A stretch of DNA of 64,000 nucleotides, from NCBI GenBank assembly GCA_934621505.1, contig CAKTUU010000001.1:207775-271774 (forward strand), in the 5' to 3' direction. Source of the stretch: an uncultured Clostridia bacterium. GTDB taxonomy: Bacteria; Bacillota; Clostridia; Christensenellales; Aristaeellaceae. The translations under genes were made by a program, and so were the position numbers. Under the pieces are notes generated by a model. The model made no database searches, was not told the origin of the DNA, and saw only the letters and a program-made list of their open reading frames with translations. Positions within the stretch are counted from its first letter, which is position 1, and each line of letters opens with the position of its first letter. Positions 57,582 to 64,000 of the stretch are shown piece after piece.

Positions 57582-58728
57582 TCAGAACCTGGTGGCGGTT
57601 CGGGTGGATACCACCGAGCCGGGGCTGTATGGGCTGGGCTGCGCCACGCTGGCATACCGTGCCTTTGCGGTAAAGGATGTGGTGGAACGTTCCCTGAAGC
57701 CCCTGCTGCTGGGGCGGGATGTGTCCCGCGTTCAGGACCTTTGGAACCTGATGATGCAAAACGCCTACTGGCGCAACGGCCCGGTGCTGAATAACGCGGT
57801 GTCCGGCGTGGATATGGCGCTGTGGGACATCAAGGCCAAGGCGGCAGGCATGCCGCTGTTCGACCTGCTGGGCGGTAAATGCCGGGACCGGGTAGATGTG
57901 TACCGTCACTGCAACGCCGCCAGCAAGCAGCAGGTGCTGGAACTGGCCCAGCAGGCGGTGGACAGCGGCTGCAAGTACATTCGCGCCGCCTATACCGCCT
58001 ATGACGGCCCGGGGGAAGGCGGGTATTTATGCCTTGCCAACCAGTGCAAGGTGTACGACCCGGGCCTGCACCGCAAAAACATTGTGGATTTGCTGGAAGC
58101 CCTGCGCGTGCGCTTTGGGGACGCCATTGCACTGATGACCGATACCCATGAACGGCTCAGCGCTCAGGACGCGGTGAAGCTGGCCAAGGCGCTGGAACCG
58201 CTGGACCTGCTGTTTATGGAGGACCCGGTAGCGCCGGAGCAGAAGGAATGGCTGGCCCGAATCCGCCAGGTATGCGCCACTCCGCTGGCCATGGGCGAAT
58301 TGCTTTGCACCCCGGCGGAATGGATGCCGCTGGTGGAAGGGCGGCTGATTGATTACCTGCGCTGCCACCTGAGCGCCATGGGCGGTCTGACCCCGGCGCG
58401 CAAGGCCGCGGTGGTGGCCGAGGCATACGGCGTGCAGACGGCCTGGCACGGGTCGCTGGATATGACGCCCATCGCCATGGCGGTGCAGACCCATCTGGAT
58501 TACGCCACGCCCAATTTTGGCATACAGGAATACTATGGCTACGGCCCCCATACGGCGGAGGTATTCCCGGGGTCGCCGGTGTATCGGGACGGGGCTTTGT
58601 GGCTGCATGAAGCGCCCGGTCACGGCGTGGACTTTGACGAAAAAGCGGCGGCCTGCTTTCCGCCCCACGACAAGCCAACCCGCTGGACGGAGATGCGGCT
58701 GCCGGACGGCACGCTGCATACCCCATAA
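57529..58728 (+). CDS. Enolase-superfamily mannonate dehydratase-like protein (RspA/ManD type)
   Basis: A 399-residue protein. The RspA/ManD group signatures are clear: VRVFLTAPDDQNLVAVRV at the N-terminus, EPGLYGLGCATLAYR, MTDTHERLS, LLFMEDPVAPE and LAMGELLCTP, with WHGSLDMTPIAMA near the C-terminus. Members dehydrate D-mannonate and/or D-gluconate, often slowly, and some have no known substrate. It is the last gene of the operon and the second acid-sugar dehydratase under the same presumed GntR control. AAAGGAGG precedes ATG 57529. Confidence 0.9.
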   Translation: MAAIQIRDVRVFLTAPDDQNLVAVRVDTTEPGLYGLGCATLAYRAFAVKDVVERSLKPLLLGRDVSRVQDLWNLMMQNAYWRNGPVLNNAVSGVDMALWDIKAKAAGMPLFDLLGGKCRDRVDVYRHCNAASKQQVLELAQQAVDSGCKYIRAAYTAYDGPGEGGYLCLANQCKVYDPGLHRKNIVDLLEALRVRFGDAIALMTDTHERLSAQDAVKLAKALEPLDLLFMEDPVAPEQKEWLARIRQVCATPLAMGELLCTPAEWMPLVEGRLIDYLRCHLSAMGGLTPARKAAVVAEAYGVQTAWHGSLDMTPIAMAVQTHLDYATPNFGIQEYYGYGPHTAEVFPGSPVYRDGALWLHEAPGHGVDFDEKAAACFPPHDKPTRWTEMRLPDGTLHTP

Positions 58729-58744
58729 TCCTTTTCTTTCTCTG

Positions 58745-58780
58745 ACCCGACGCCCCCTGACGATGATTTGTCAGGGGGCG
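58745..58780. terminator. Bidirectional terminator of the catabolic operon and murA
   Basis: A 12-bp perfect stem (ACGCCCCCTGAC with GTCAGGGGGCGT), extended by ACCC/GGGT, with TTTTT on the + strand. The - strand reads into GAGAAAGAAAAGG, so it is weaker for murA. Confidence 0.92.
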
Positions 58781-58788
58781 TTGGGTTT

Positions 58789-60033
58789 TTATCCCTGCCT
58801 TTGGATGTCCGCTCCCAGCATGCGCAGCTTATGGGGCAAATCCTGGTAGCCACGCTCAATGTGTCCGGCGGGGTCCTGCAGCACGGTTTCGCCCTGAGCA
58901 ATCAGCCCAGCCAGCATCATGGCCGCGCCGCCCCGTAAATCGGTAGACCGCATCACAGCCCCCTGCAGGGGCGCTCCGCCGTCCACCAGGGCCACGCTGC
59001 CCTCCACCCGGATGCGGGCTCCCAGACGGCATAATTCGCTGATGTGCATAAAGCGGTTTTCAAACACGGTTTCGTTCAGCAGACTGCGCCCCTGGCAGCA
59101 CAGGGCCACCACGGTCATGGGCGCCTGCATGTCGGTGGGAAAACCCGGGTAAGCTAAGGTACGCAGTTCAAAGGGCGCTACGGCCCGGCCGCTTAACCGG
59201 ATGCCCGCCGGCGTTTCCCGAATGCCTACGCCGGTTTCCTCCAGCTTGAACAGCAGGGACCTGAGATGGTCCGCGCAGGCTCCCCGCACCAGCACGCTGC
59301 CCTGGGTAATCGCCGCGGCGCACAAAAGCGTGCCTGCCTCCACCCGGTCCGGAATGGGCCGGTAGACCGCCCCGTGCAGCCGGTCCACCCCGGTAATGGT
59401 AATTTCTCCGGTACCTGCGCCAGTAATGCGGGCCCCCATCTGGTTCAGGCAGTTGGCCAGGTCGGTTATTTCCGGCTCCTTGGCCGCGTTTTCAATGGTG
59501 GTTACGCCCCTGGCCAGGGTGGCGGCCATCATCAGGTTTTCCGTCGCGCCTACGCTGGGCAGGTCCAGATACAGCCGCGCGCCGGTAAGGCGGCCGCTCA
59601 GCTGGCGTTTGCCGCCCATGGGATGCACCTGGGCTCCCAGAGCCTGCAGGCCCTTTACATGCAGATCGATGGGCCGCTGACCAATGGCGCACCCGCCGGG
59701 CAGGGCGATGCAGGCGCTGCCGGCGCGGGCCAGAACGGGCCCCAGCACCAGCACGCTGGCCCGCAGACGGCGCATGGGTTCATCCCGCTGGGGACTTTGA
59801 GGCTGCAGAGCGCAAACGGAAACCTGGTCGCCGCTGCGCCGAATGTCCGCGCCGCAGTCGTGCAGAATGGTGAGCAGCGTGTCCACATCGGTAATGTGGG
59901 GCACATCCTGAATGACCAGCGGTTCCTCGGTCAAAAGCCCGGCGGCCAAAATGGGCAAAACCGCGTTTTTGGCCGCGTTCACCTGCACCTCGCCGGACAG
60001 CTGGGGCGAATGCCGGATCAGATACGTTGCCAT
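58789..60033 (-). CDS. murA: UDP-N-acetylglucosamine 1-carboxyvinyltransferase
   Basis: A 414-residue enzyme that adds enolpyruvate from PEP to UDP-GlcNAc, the first step of peptidoglycan synthesis and the fosfomycin target. The catalytic Cys is C115 in LPGGCAIG, the same position as in E. coli, so fosfomycin sensitivity is expected. KNAVLPILAAGLL and PTDMQAPMTV are also intact. I chose ATG 60033 because the N-terminus then aligns with MurA. The strong ribosome site at about 60088-60094 belongs to a short overlapping ORF in another frame. The upstream leader has a large hairpin. Confidence 0.94.
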   Translation of the reverse strand: MATYLIRHSPQLSGEVQVNAAKNAVLPILAAGLLTEEPLVIQDVPHITDVDTLLTILHDCGADIRRSGDQVSVCALQPQSPQRDEPMRRLRASVLVLGPVLARAGSACIALPGGCAIGQRPIDLHVKGLQALGAQVHPMGGKRQLSGRLTGARLYLDLPSVGATENLMMAATLARGVTTIENAAKEPEITDLANCLNQMGARITGAGTGEITITGVDRLHGAVYRPIPDRVEAGTLLCAAAITQGSVLVRGACADHLRSLLFKLEETGVGIRETPAGIRLSGRAVAPFELRTLAYPGFPTDMQAPMTVVALCCQGRSLLNETVFENRFMHISELCRLGARIRVEGSVALVDGGAPLQGAVMRSTDLRGGAAMMLAGLIAQGETVLQDPAGHIERGYQDLPHKLRMLGADIQRQG

Positions 60034-60083
60034 GGCGGCATCACCCCGTGAAGCGCGGCGTTGAAATTCCAAATCGTAACCAT
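60018..60083 (-). CDS. Possible 21-codon leader ORF overlapping the murA start
   Basis: ATG 60083 with a strong AGGAGGG about 5-6 nt upstream opens a 21-residue frame (MVTIWNFNAALHGVMPPWQR, then I). It stops at 60018, 15 nt inside murA in a different frame. The murA ATG itself has only a poor ribosome site (GGGGTG), so murA translation may depend on ribosomes reading this ORF. Confidence 0.4.
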   Translation of the reverse strand: MVTIWNFNAALHGVMPPWQRI

Positions 60084-60114
60084 GATTCTTCCCTCCTGTC
60101 GCGCTCAGTTTGGC

Positions 60115-60166
60115 CTGCGCCGCCGCCTGCCATGTCGCGTGGAAGTGTTTTTCAGCGGCGGCGCAG
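60115..60166 (-). promoter_or_regulatory. GC-rich hairpin in the murA leader
   Basis: A perfect 12-bp stem (CTGCGCCGCCGC with GCGGCGGCGCAG) encloses a 28-nt loop, about 20 nt upstream of the leader ORF's ribosome site on the - strand. No T-run follows, so it is not a simple terminator. I saw no clear - strand promoter in the 300 bp between murA and uvrB. Confidence 0.6.
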
Positions 60167-60271
60167 CAGGGCTGGAAAGCAGGATTTGGACGGATAACGG
60201 CCCGCCGCGGGCTGACCGCAAGGCGCTGCTGACAAAATTTCTGCTTTTGCGCGGACACAGAACGGGCGCAC

Positions 60272-60300
60272 TTGTGTTCCCCTTTAAAACATGATATGAT
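60272..60300 (+). promoter_or_regulatory. Promoter of uvrB
   Basis: TTGTGT, a 17-bp spacer and TATGAT, with the palindrome ATGATATCAT overlapping and following the -10 box. No classical LexA box (GAACNNNNGTTC) is present. Confidence 0.7.
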
Positions 60301-60333
60301 ATCATCGATGATTCAGAAAGGAACGCAGCGTCC

Positions 60334-62349
60334 ATGAACGACCGTTTTGTGTTAAAAGCCCCCTACGCCGCTAGCGGCGACCAGCCGGCGGCCATAGAAT
60401 CCCTGGTTAACGGCGTGCTTGGCGGCAAAAAGGATCAGGTGCTGCTGGGCGTTACCGGCAGCGGCAAAACCTTTACCATGGCTTCCGTGATTGAAAAGGT
60501 GCAAAAGCCCACGCTAGTGCTGGCCCACAACAAAACCCTGGCGGCCCAGCTTTGCAGCGAGCTGCGGGCGTTTTTTCCCGACAGCGCGGTGGAGTATTTC
60601 GTCAGCTATTACGATTACTACCAGCCGGAAGCCTATATCGCCTCTACCGATACCTACATTGAAAAGGACGCTTCCATCAACGAGGAGATCGACCGGCTGC
60701 GCCACAGCGCCACCGCCGCCGTGCGGGAACGCAAGGACGTGATTATTGTGGCCAGCGTCAGCTGCATCTACTCCATGGGCGACCCCAGCGAGTATGAGGG
60801 CATGATGGTAAGCATGCGTCCGGGCATGCAGATCAGCCGCAACCAGCTGATTGAAAAGCTGGTGGAAATTCAGTACACCCGCAATGATTTTGAGTTTACC
60901 CGCGGCAGCTTCCGGGTACGGGGGGACGTGCTGGAGATTATTCCCGCCAACGAGCGGGAACACGCCCTGCGCATCGAGTTTTTTGGCGACGAGATTGACC
61001 GCATTCGGGAAATTGAGGTGGTCAGCGGCAATGTGCTGAGCACCCTGGAGCACGCGGTGGTGTTTCCCGCTACCCATTACGCCATGGACCGGGAAAAAAT
61101 GAATGAGAACATTGACGACATTGAGCGGGATTTGGAAATACGGGCCAAGGAGCTGGAGGACGAAGGCCAGCCGCTGTTTGCCCTGCGGCTGCGCCAGCGC
61201 ACCCGCTACGATATCGAGATGATGCGCCAGATTGGCTTTTGCACAGGCATTGAAAACTACAGCCGCTATTTTGACGGGCGCAAGCCGGGGGATGCCCCCT
61301 ATTCCCTGCTGGATTATTTTCCCAAGGATTATTTGATGTTTATTGACGAAAGCCATGTGACCATTCCTCAGGTGCGGGCCATGTACAACGGCGACCGGGC
61401 CCGCAAAAAGGCGCTGGTGGATTACGGCTTCCGCCTGCCGTCGGCCTATGATAACCGGCCGCTGCTGTTTGACGAGTTTCGCCAGCGGCAGAACCAGACC
61501 ATCTATGTCAGTGCGACACCTGGTCCCTATGAATTGGGCATTGCGGAAAATGTGGTGGAGCAGATTATCCGCCCCACGGGACTGATTGACCCGCTGATTG
61601 TGCTCAAGCCCGCCACCGGACAGGTGGACGACCTGGTGGGGCAGATTAACCAGACCGTGGATAAAGGCGGCCGGGTATTGGTAACCACACTGACCAAGCG
61701 TATGGCCGAGAGCCTGACGGACTACCTGAAAAATGTGGGCATTCGGGTTCGGTACCTGCACAGCGATATTCAAACCATGGAACGAACCCAGCTGATTCGG
61801 GATTTGCGTCTGGGCGAATTTGACGTGCTGGTGGGCATCAACCTGCTGCGGGAAGGTCTGGATATGCCGGAGGTCAGCCTGGTGGCCATTCTGGACGCGG
61901 ACAAGGAGGGCTTTTTGCGCAGCGAAACCAGCCTGATTCAAACCATTGGCCGCGCCGCCCGCAATGTGGACGGACGGGTGATTCTGTATGGCGATATTCT
62001 GACCGAGAGCATGGAAAAGGCCATGAACGAAACCAACCGCCGCCGGGCCTTGCAGGAGGCGTATAACAAGCTGCACGGCATCACTCCGCAAAGCGTTAAG
62101 AGTACGGTGCAGGCGCTGCTGCGGATTACCGACAGCATGCAGGAAAACAAGCCCGACGGAATGAGCGACGAGGAATTGCAGGAACTGATGAAGAGCGTGG
62201 AGGACCAGATGCTGTCCGCCGCCAAAGCCCTGGACTTTGAAAAAGCGGCCAAGCTGCGGGACGAGCTGTTCCGCCTGAAAGGGCAGGACAGCGGCCAGAT
62301 TCAAAAGCCTCAAGTGAAACGCCACCGCAGGCCCAAAAAACGGTATTAA
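60334..62349 (+). CDS. uvrB: Excinuclease ABC subunit B
   Basis: A 671-residue nucleotide excision repair protein that verifies damage after UvrA and recruits UvrC. It has Walker A GVTGSGKT (residues 39-46), the beta-hairpin region YYDYYQPEAYI, DESHVTIPQV as motif II and YVSATPGPYE. INLLREGLDMPEVSLVAILD and QTIGRAARN follow, then a C-terminal UVR motif (about 620-655) that contacts UvrC. uvrA, often next door, is not in the window; a MATE exporter follows instead. Confidence 0.97.
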   Translation: MNDRFVLKAPYAASGDQPAAIESLVNGVLGGKKDQVLLGVTGSGKTFTMASVIEKVQKPTLVLAHNKTLAAQLCSELRAFFPDSAVEYFVSYYDYYQPEAYIASTDTYIEKDASINEEIDRLRHSATAAVRERKDVIIVASVSCIYSMGDPSEYEGMMVSMRPGMQISRNQLIEKLVEIQYTRNDFEFTRGSFRVRGDVLEIIPANEREHALRIEFFGDEIDRIREIEVVSGNVLSTLEHAVVFPATHYAMDREKMNENIDDIERDLEIRAKELEDEGQPLFALRLRQRTRYDIEMMRQIGFCTGIENYSRYFDGRKPGDAPYSLLDYFPKDYLMFIDESHVTIPQVRAMYNGDRARKKALVDYGFRLPSAYDNRPLLFDEFRQRQNQTIYVSATPGPYELGIAENVVEQIIRPTGLIDPLIVLKPATGQVDDLVGQINQTVDKGGRVLVTTLTKRMAESLTDYLKNVGIRVRYLHSDIQTMERTQLIRDLRLGEFDVLVGINLLREGLDMPEVSLVAILDADKEGFLRSETSLIQTIGRAARNVDGRVILYGDILTESMEKAMNETNRRRALQEAYNKLHGITPQSVKSTVQALLRITDSMQENKPDGMSDEELQELMKSVEDQMLSAAKALDFEKAAKLRDELFRLKGQDSGQIQKPQVKRHRRPKKRY

Positions 62350-62352
62350 TGC

Positions 62353-62393
62353 AACCGCGCCCAGAGAAATCTGGCCTTTGGGCGCGGTTTTTT
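62353..62393 (+). terminator. Terminator of uvrB
   Basis: AACCGCGCCCA pairs with TGGGCGCGGTT across 15 nt and ends in six T. Confidence 0.93.
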
Positions 62394-62428
62394 ACTGCTT
62401 GTCAAAAATTTAACGCGGGCTTGACGCA

Positions 62429-62457
62429 TTGCCAACCCTTCCGCTTTGTGCTATGCT
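62429..62457 (+). promoter_or_regulatory. Promoter of the MATE exporter gene
   Basis: TTGCCA, a 17-bp spacer and TATGCT, 44 bp before the ATG. A TTGACG just upstream (62421) would need a 25-bp spacer. Confidence 0.65.
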
Positions 62458-62501
62458 GAAACTGCGGGCAAATACCCGATTGAAAAATGGAGGCGAAGTA
62501 A

Positions 62502-63860
62502 ATGTCGCGGGTACGACGTGACATGGACATGACGCAGGGCGTCATTTGGAAGCAGCTGCTGTATTTTGCGGCTCCGCTGGCGCTGGGGCTGCTGTTTCAG
62601 CAGCTGTATAATACGGTGGATACCATTGTGGTGGGCCGGTTTGTAGGCCGCGAGGCGCTGGCGGCGGTGGGCAGCACGTCGTCCATTATCAATATGATGG
62701 TGGGCTTTGGCGCGGGTATGTCCACAGGCGCCAGCGTGACCATCGCCCAGTGCTATGGAGCGAAGGACCATAAAACCCTGAGCCGGGCCGTGCATACCAC
62801 CATGGCCTTTACCCTGATTTTGGGCGTGATTGCTACGGCCCTGGGGCTGCTGCTGGTGGACCCCATGCTGCGGCTGATGGATACGCCCCAGGATGTGTTT
62901 GAGCAGGCCCATACTTATTTGATGATTTATTATTCCGGAATGCTGGGGCTGCTGATTTACAACATGGGGTCCGGCATTCTGCGCGCTGTGGGCGATTCCC
63001 GGCGGCCGCTGTACTTTCTGTGCTTCTCGGCCCTGATGAACACGGTGCTGGACTTGCTGTTTGTGCTGGTTTTCCACATGGGGGTGGCGGGCGTGGCCTA
63101 TGCCACCATTATCGCCCAGTTTTTAAGCGCGCTGCTGGTGCTGTGGGTGCTGTGCCGGGATCATGCCCCCTATGGGCTGCGCATCCGCCATATCAAAATT
63201 CATTGGGATATGCTGAAACGGATTTTCGGCATAGGGTTCCCTGCCGCCATTCAGCAGGTTGTTACGTCCTTTTCCAATGTGTTTGTGCAAAGCTACATCA
63301 ACTTCTTTGGCTCGGCTTCCATGGCGGGGTGGTCTACCTATAACAAGCTGGATGCGTTTTTGCTGATTCCCGTGCAGGCCATCGCCATTGCCAACACCAC
63401 CTTTGTGGGGCAAAATTATGGGGCCAAAAAGATGGACCGCGCCCGGAAGGGCGTTATGCAGGCACAGCTGATTTCCGTTGGCATTACGATGGTTCTGGCA
63501 GGGATGACGATTCTGTTTGCCCGCAACTTTATCCATCTGTTCTCCAGCGACCCGGAGGTGGTTCTGTACGGGGTCTACTTTATCACCCTGATTTCGCCCT
63601 TCTATTTCCTGATGTGTATCTACCAGAATTTTGCCGGCGCTCTGCGGGGCGTGGGCAGCGCTACCCAGCCCATGGTGATAATGCTGCTGTCCTTTGTTGT
63701 GATTCGGCAGATTTATCTGTACCTGGTGCGGTATGTTTTTGGCAATCCGCTGGCGGCAGTCGCACTGTCCTACCCGGTGGGGTGGGTCATTTGCAGCGTG
63801 CTGTTAACGGTGTGCTATAAGCGTTCCGTGCTTGGCAGAAAGGCACTGAAAAGTGAGTAA
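62502..63860 (+). CDS. MATE-family multidrug/cation exporter
   Basis: A 452-residue protein with 12 hydrophobic segments in two related halves. The N-terminal landmark DMTQGVIWKQLLYFAAPLAL is followed by LLFQQLYNTVDTIVVGRFVG; VGFGAGMSTGASVTIAQCYG is a typical MATE loop, repeated in the second half as NTTFVGQNYGAKKMDRA. It exports drugs or organic cations using Na+ or H+. GGAGG lies about 9 nt before the ATG. It is a single-gene unit between uvrB and the putative rRNA promoter. The substrate cannot be predicted. Confidence 0.94.
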   Translation: MSRVRRDMDMTQGVIWKQLLYFAAPLALGLLFQQLYNTVDTIVVGRFVGREALAAVGSTSSIINMMVGFGAGMSTGASVTIAQCYGAKDHKTLSRAVHTTMAFTLILGVIATALGLLLVDPMLRLMDTPQDVFEQAHTYLMIYYSGMLGLLIYNMGSGILRAVGDSRRPLYFLCFSALMNTVLDLLFVLVFHMGVAGVAYATIIAQFLSALLVLWVLCRDHAPYGLRIRHIKIHWDMLKRIFGIGFPAAIQQVVTSFSNVFVQSYINFFGSASMAGWSTYNKLDAFLLIPVQAIAIANTTFVGQNYGAKKMDRARKGVMQAQLISVGITMVLAGMTILFARNFIHLFSSDPEVVLYGVYFITLISPFYFLMCIYQNFAGALRGVGSATQPMVIMLLSFVVIRQIYLYLVRYVFGNPLAAVALSYPVGWVICSVLLTVCYKRSVLGRKALKSE

Positions 63861-63892
63861 GAAAAAAAGTCAAAAAAACTTGAAAAAAGGTG

Positions 63893-63921
63893 TTGACATT
63901 CAGGGCGAACAGTGATATTAT
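63893..63921 (+). promoter_or_regulatory. Strong promoter, probably of an rRNA operon
   Basis: TTGACA (63893-63898), a 17-bp spacer and TATTAT (63916-63921), preceded by an A-rich upstream element (AAAAAAAGTCAAAAAAACTT, then GAAAAAA), as in ribosomal RNA promoters. Confidence 0.85.
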
Positions 63922-64000
63922 AAACAAGCTCGCTTGAGAGCAACGAACCTTGAAAACGATACAGAGGAAAGAGACGCAAGAACGACAGTCAATAACTTGA
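63922..64000 (+). other. Probable 16S rRNA leader (gene itself outside window)
   Basis: The segment AACGAACCTTGAAAACGATACAGAG, then GACGCAAGAACGACAGTCAATAACTTGA, resembles the leader found just before 16S rRNA in clostridia, including the CCTTGAAAAC-type antitermination region. Mature 16S sequence is not reached before the window ends. Confidence 0.65.

Noticed and set aside
60034..60258. Longer murA reading from 60258
   Set aside because: The extra N-terminal 75 residues are low-complexity, cross the leader hairpin, and do not match MurA, which aligns from ATG 60033 with Cys at 115.
60241..60333. LexA/SOS box upstream of uvrB
   Set aside because: GAAC and GTTC occur but 12 bp apart instead of 4, so the spacing is wrong.

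Overview
The window looks like chromosomal DNA of a GC-rich member of the Clostridia (Firmicutes). The evidence is a clostridial-type housekeeping set (mfd, murB-rapZ, murA, uvrB, secD-secF), a YlmC/YmxH-family sporulation protein, an LtaS-like lipoteichoic acid (LTA) synthase, many near-consensus TTGACA-17-TATAAT promoters, and short signal peptides ending ALA|E or ALA|D. I cannot name the species. No phage, integrase, transposase, CRISPR array or tRNA gene was recognised.

Layout. 1-3.6 kb: 3' part of mfd. 3.6-10.4 kb: four 72-bp tandem repeats, then a divergent glycosylation locus. Leftward it has a polyprenyl-phosphate glycosyltransferase, an FdtA-like ketoisomerase, an acyltransferase and a DegT aminotransferase. 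Rightward it has GtrA and an LtaS-like enzyme. 10.5-12.9 kb: an AAA-CYTH ATPase facing a VanW-family protein. 12.9-19.9 kb: one leftward operon with a leucine-rich-repeat protein, LicD, a pyruvyl transferase, a class V aminotransferase, a TagD-like/GFO-IDH fusion and a flippase. 20-24.7 kb: a coiled-coil membrane protein, a GT2 plus large membrane protein pair, YlmC/YmxH and a small secreted protein. 24.9-29.0 kb: a wbpA/B/D/E-like operon for a UDP-2,3-diamino uronic acid. 29.5-34.8 kb: moxR, DUF58 and a TgpA-like transglutaminase, interrupted by about 700 bp of hairpin-rich non-coding DNA. 34.9-37.7 kb: murB, rapZ and a secreted metallo-beta-lactamase protein. 37.8-40.3 kb: an M28 peptidase remnant, a yybP-ykoY-type riboswitch with a CaCA antiporter, and an orphan histidine kinase. 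40.6-46 kb: a flippase, a glycosyltransferase and secDF.

46-58.7 kb is a coherent catabolic island. It has a GntR regulator with two identical 15-bp operator candidates, a YheO/DauR-like regulator, RidA, a peptide-type ABC transporter, a threonine-synthase-like PLP enzyme, an EF0837-like amidohydrolase and two enolase-superfamily acid-sugar dehydratases. It plausibly imports and splits an amine- or acyl-containing hydroxy-acid conjugate. 58.8-64 kb: murA, uvrB, a MATE exporter, and a consensus promoter with leader that probably drives an rRNA operon starting just outside the window.

Most of the window therefore concerns the cell envelope. Three separate sugar or substituent pathways, two lipid-linked oligosaccharide flippases and an LTA synthase lie within 40 kb. 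The intergenic regions also carry three families of short non-coding repeats.
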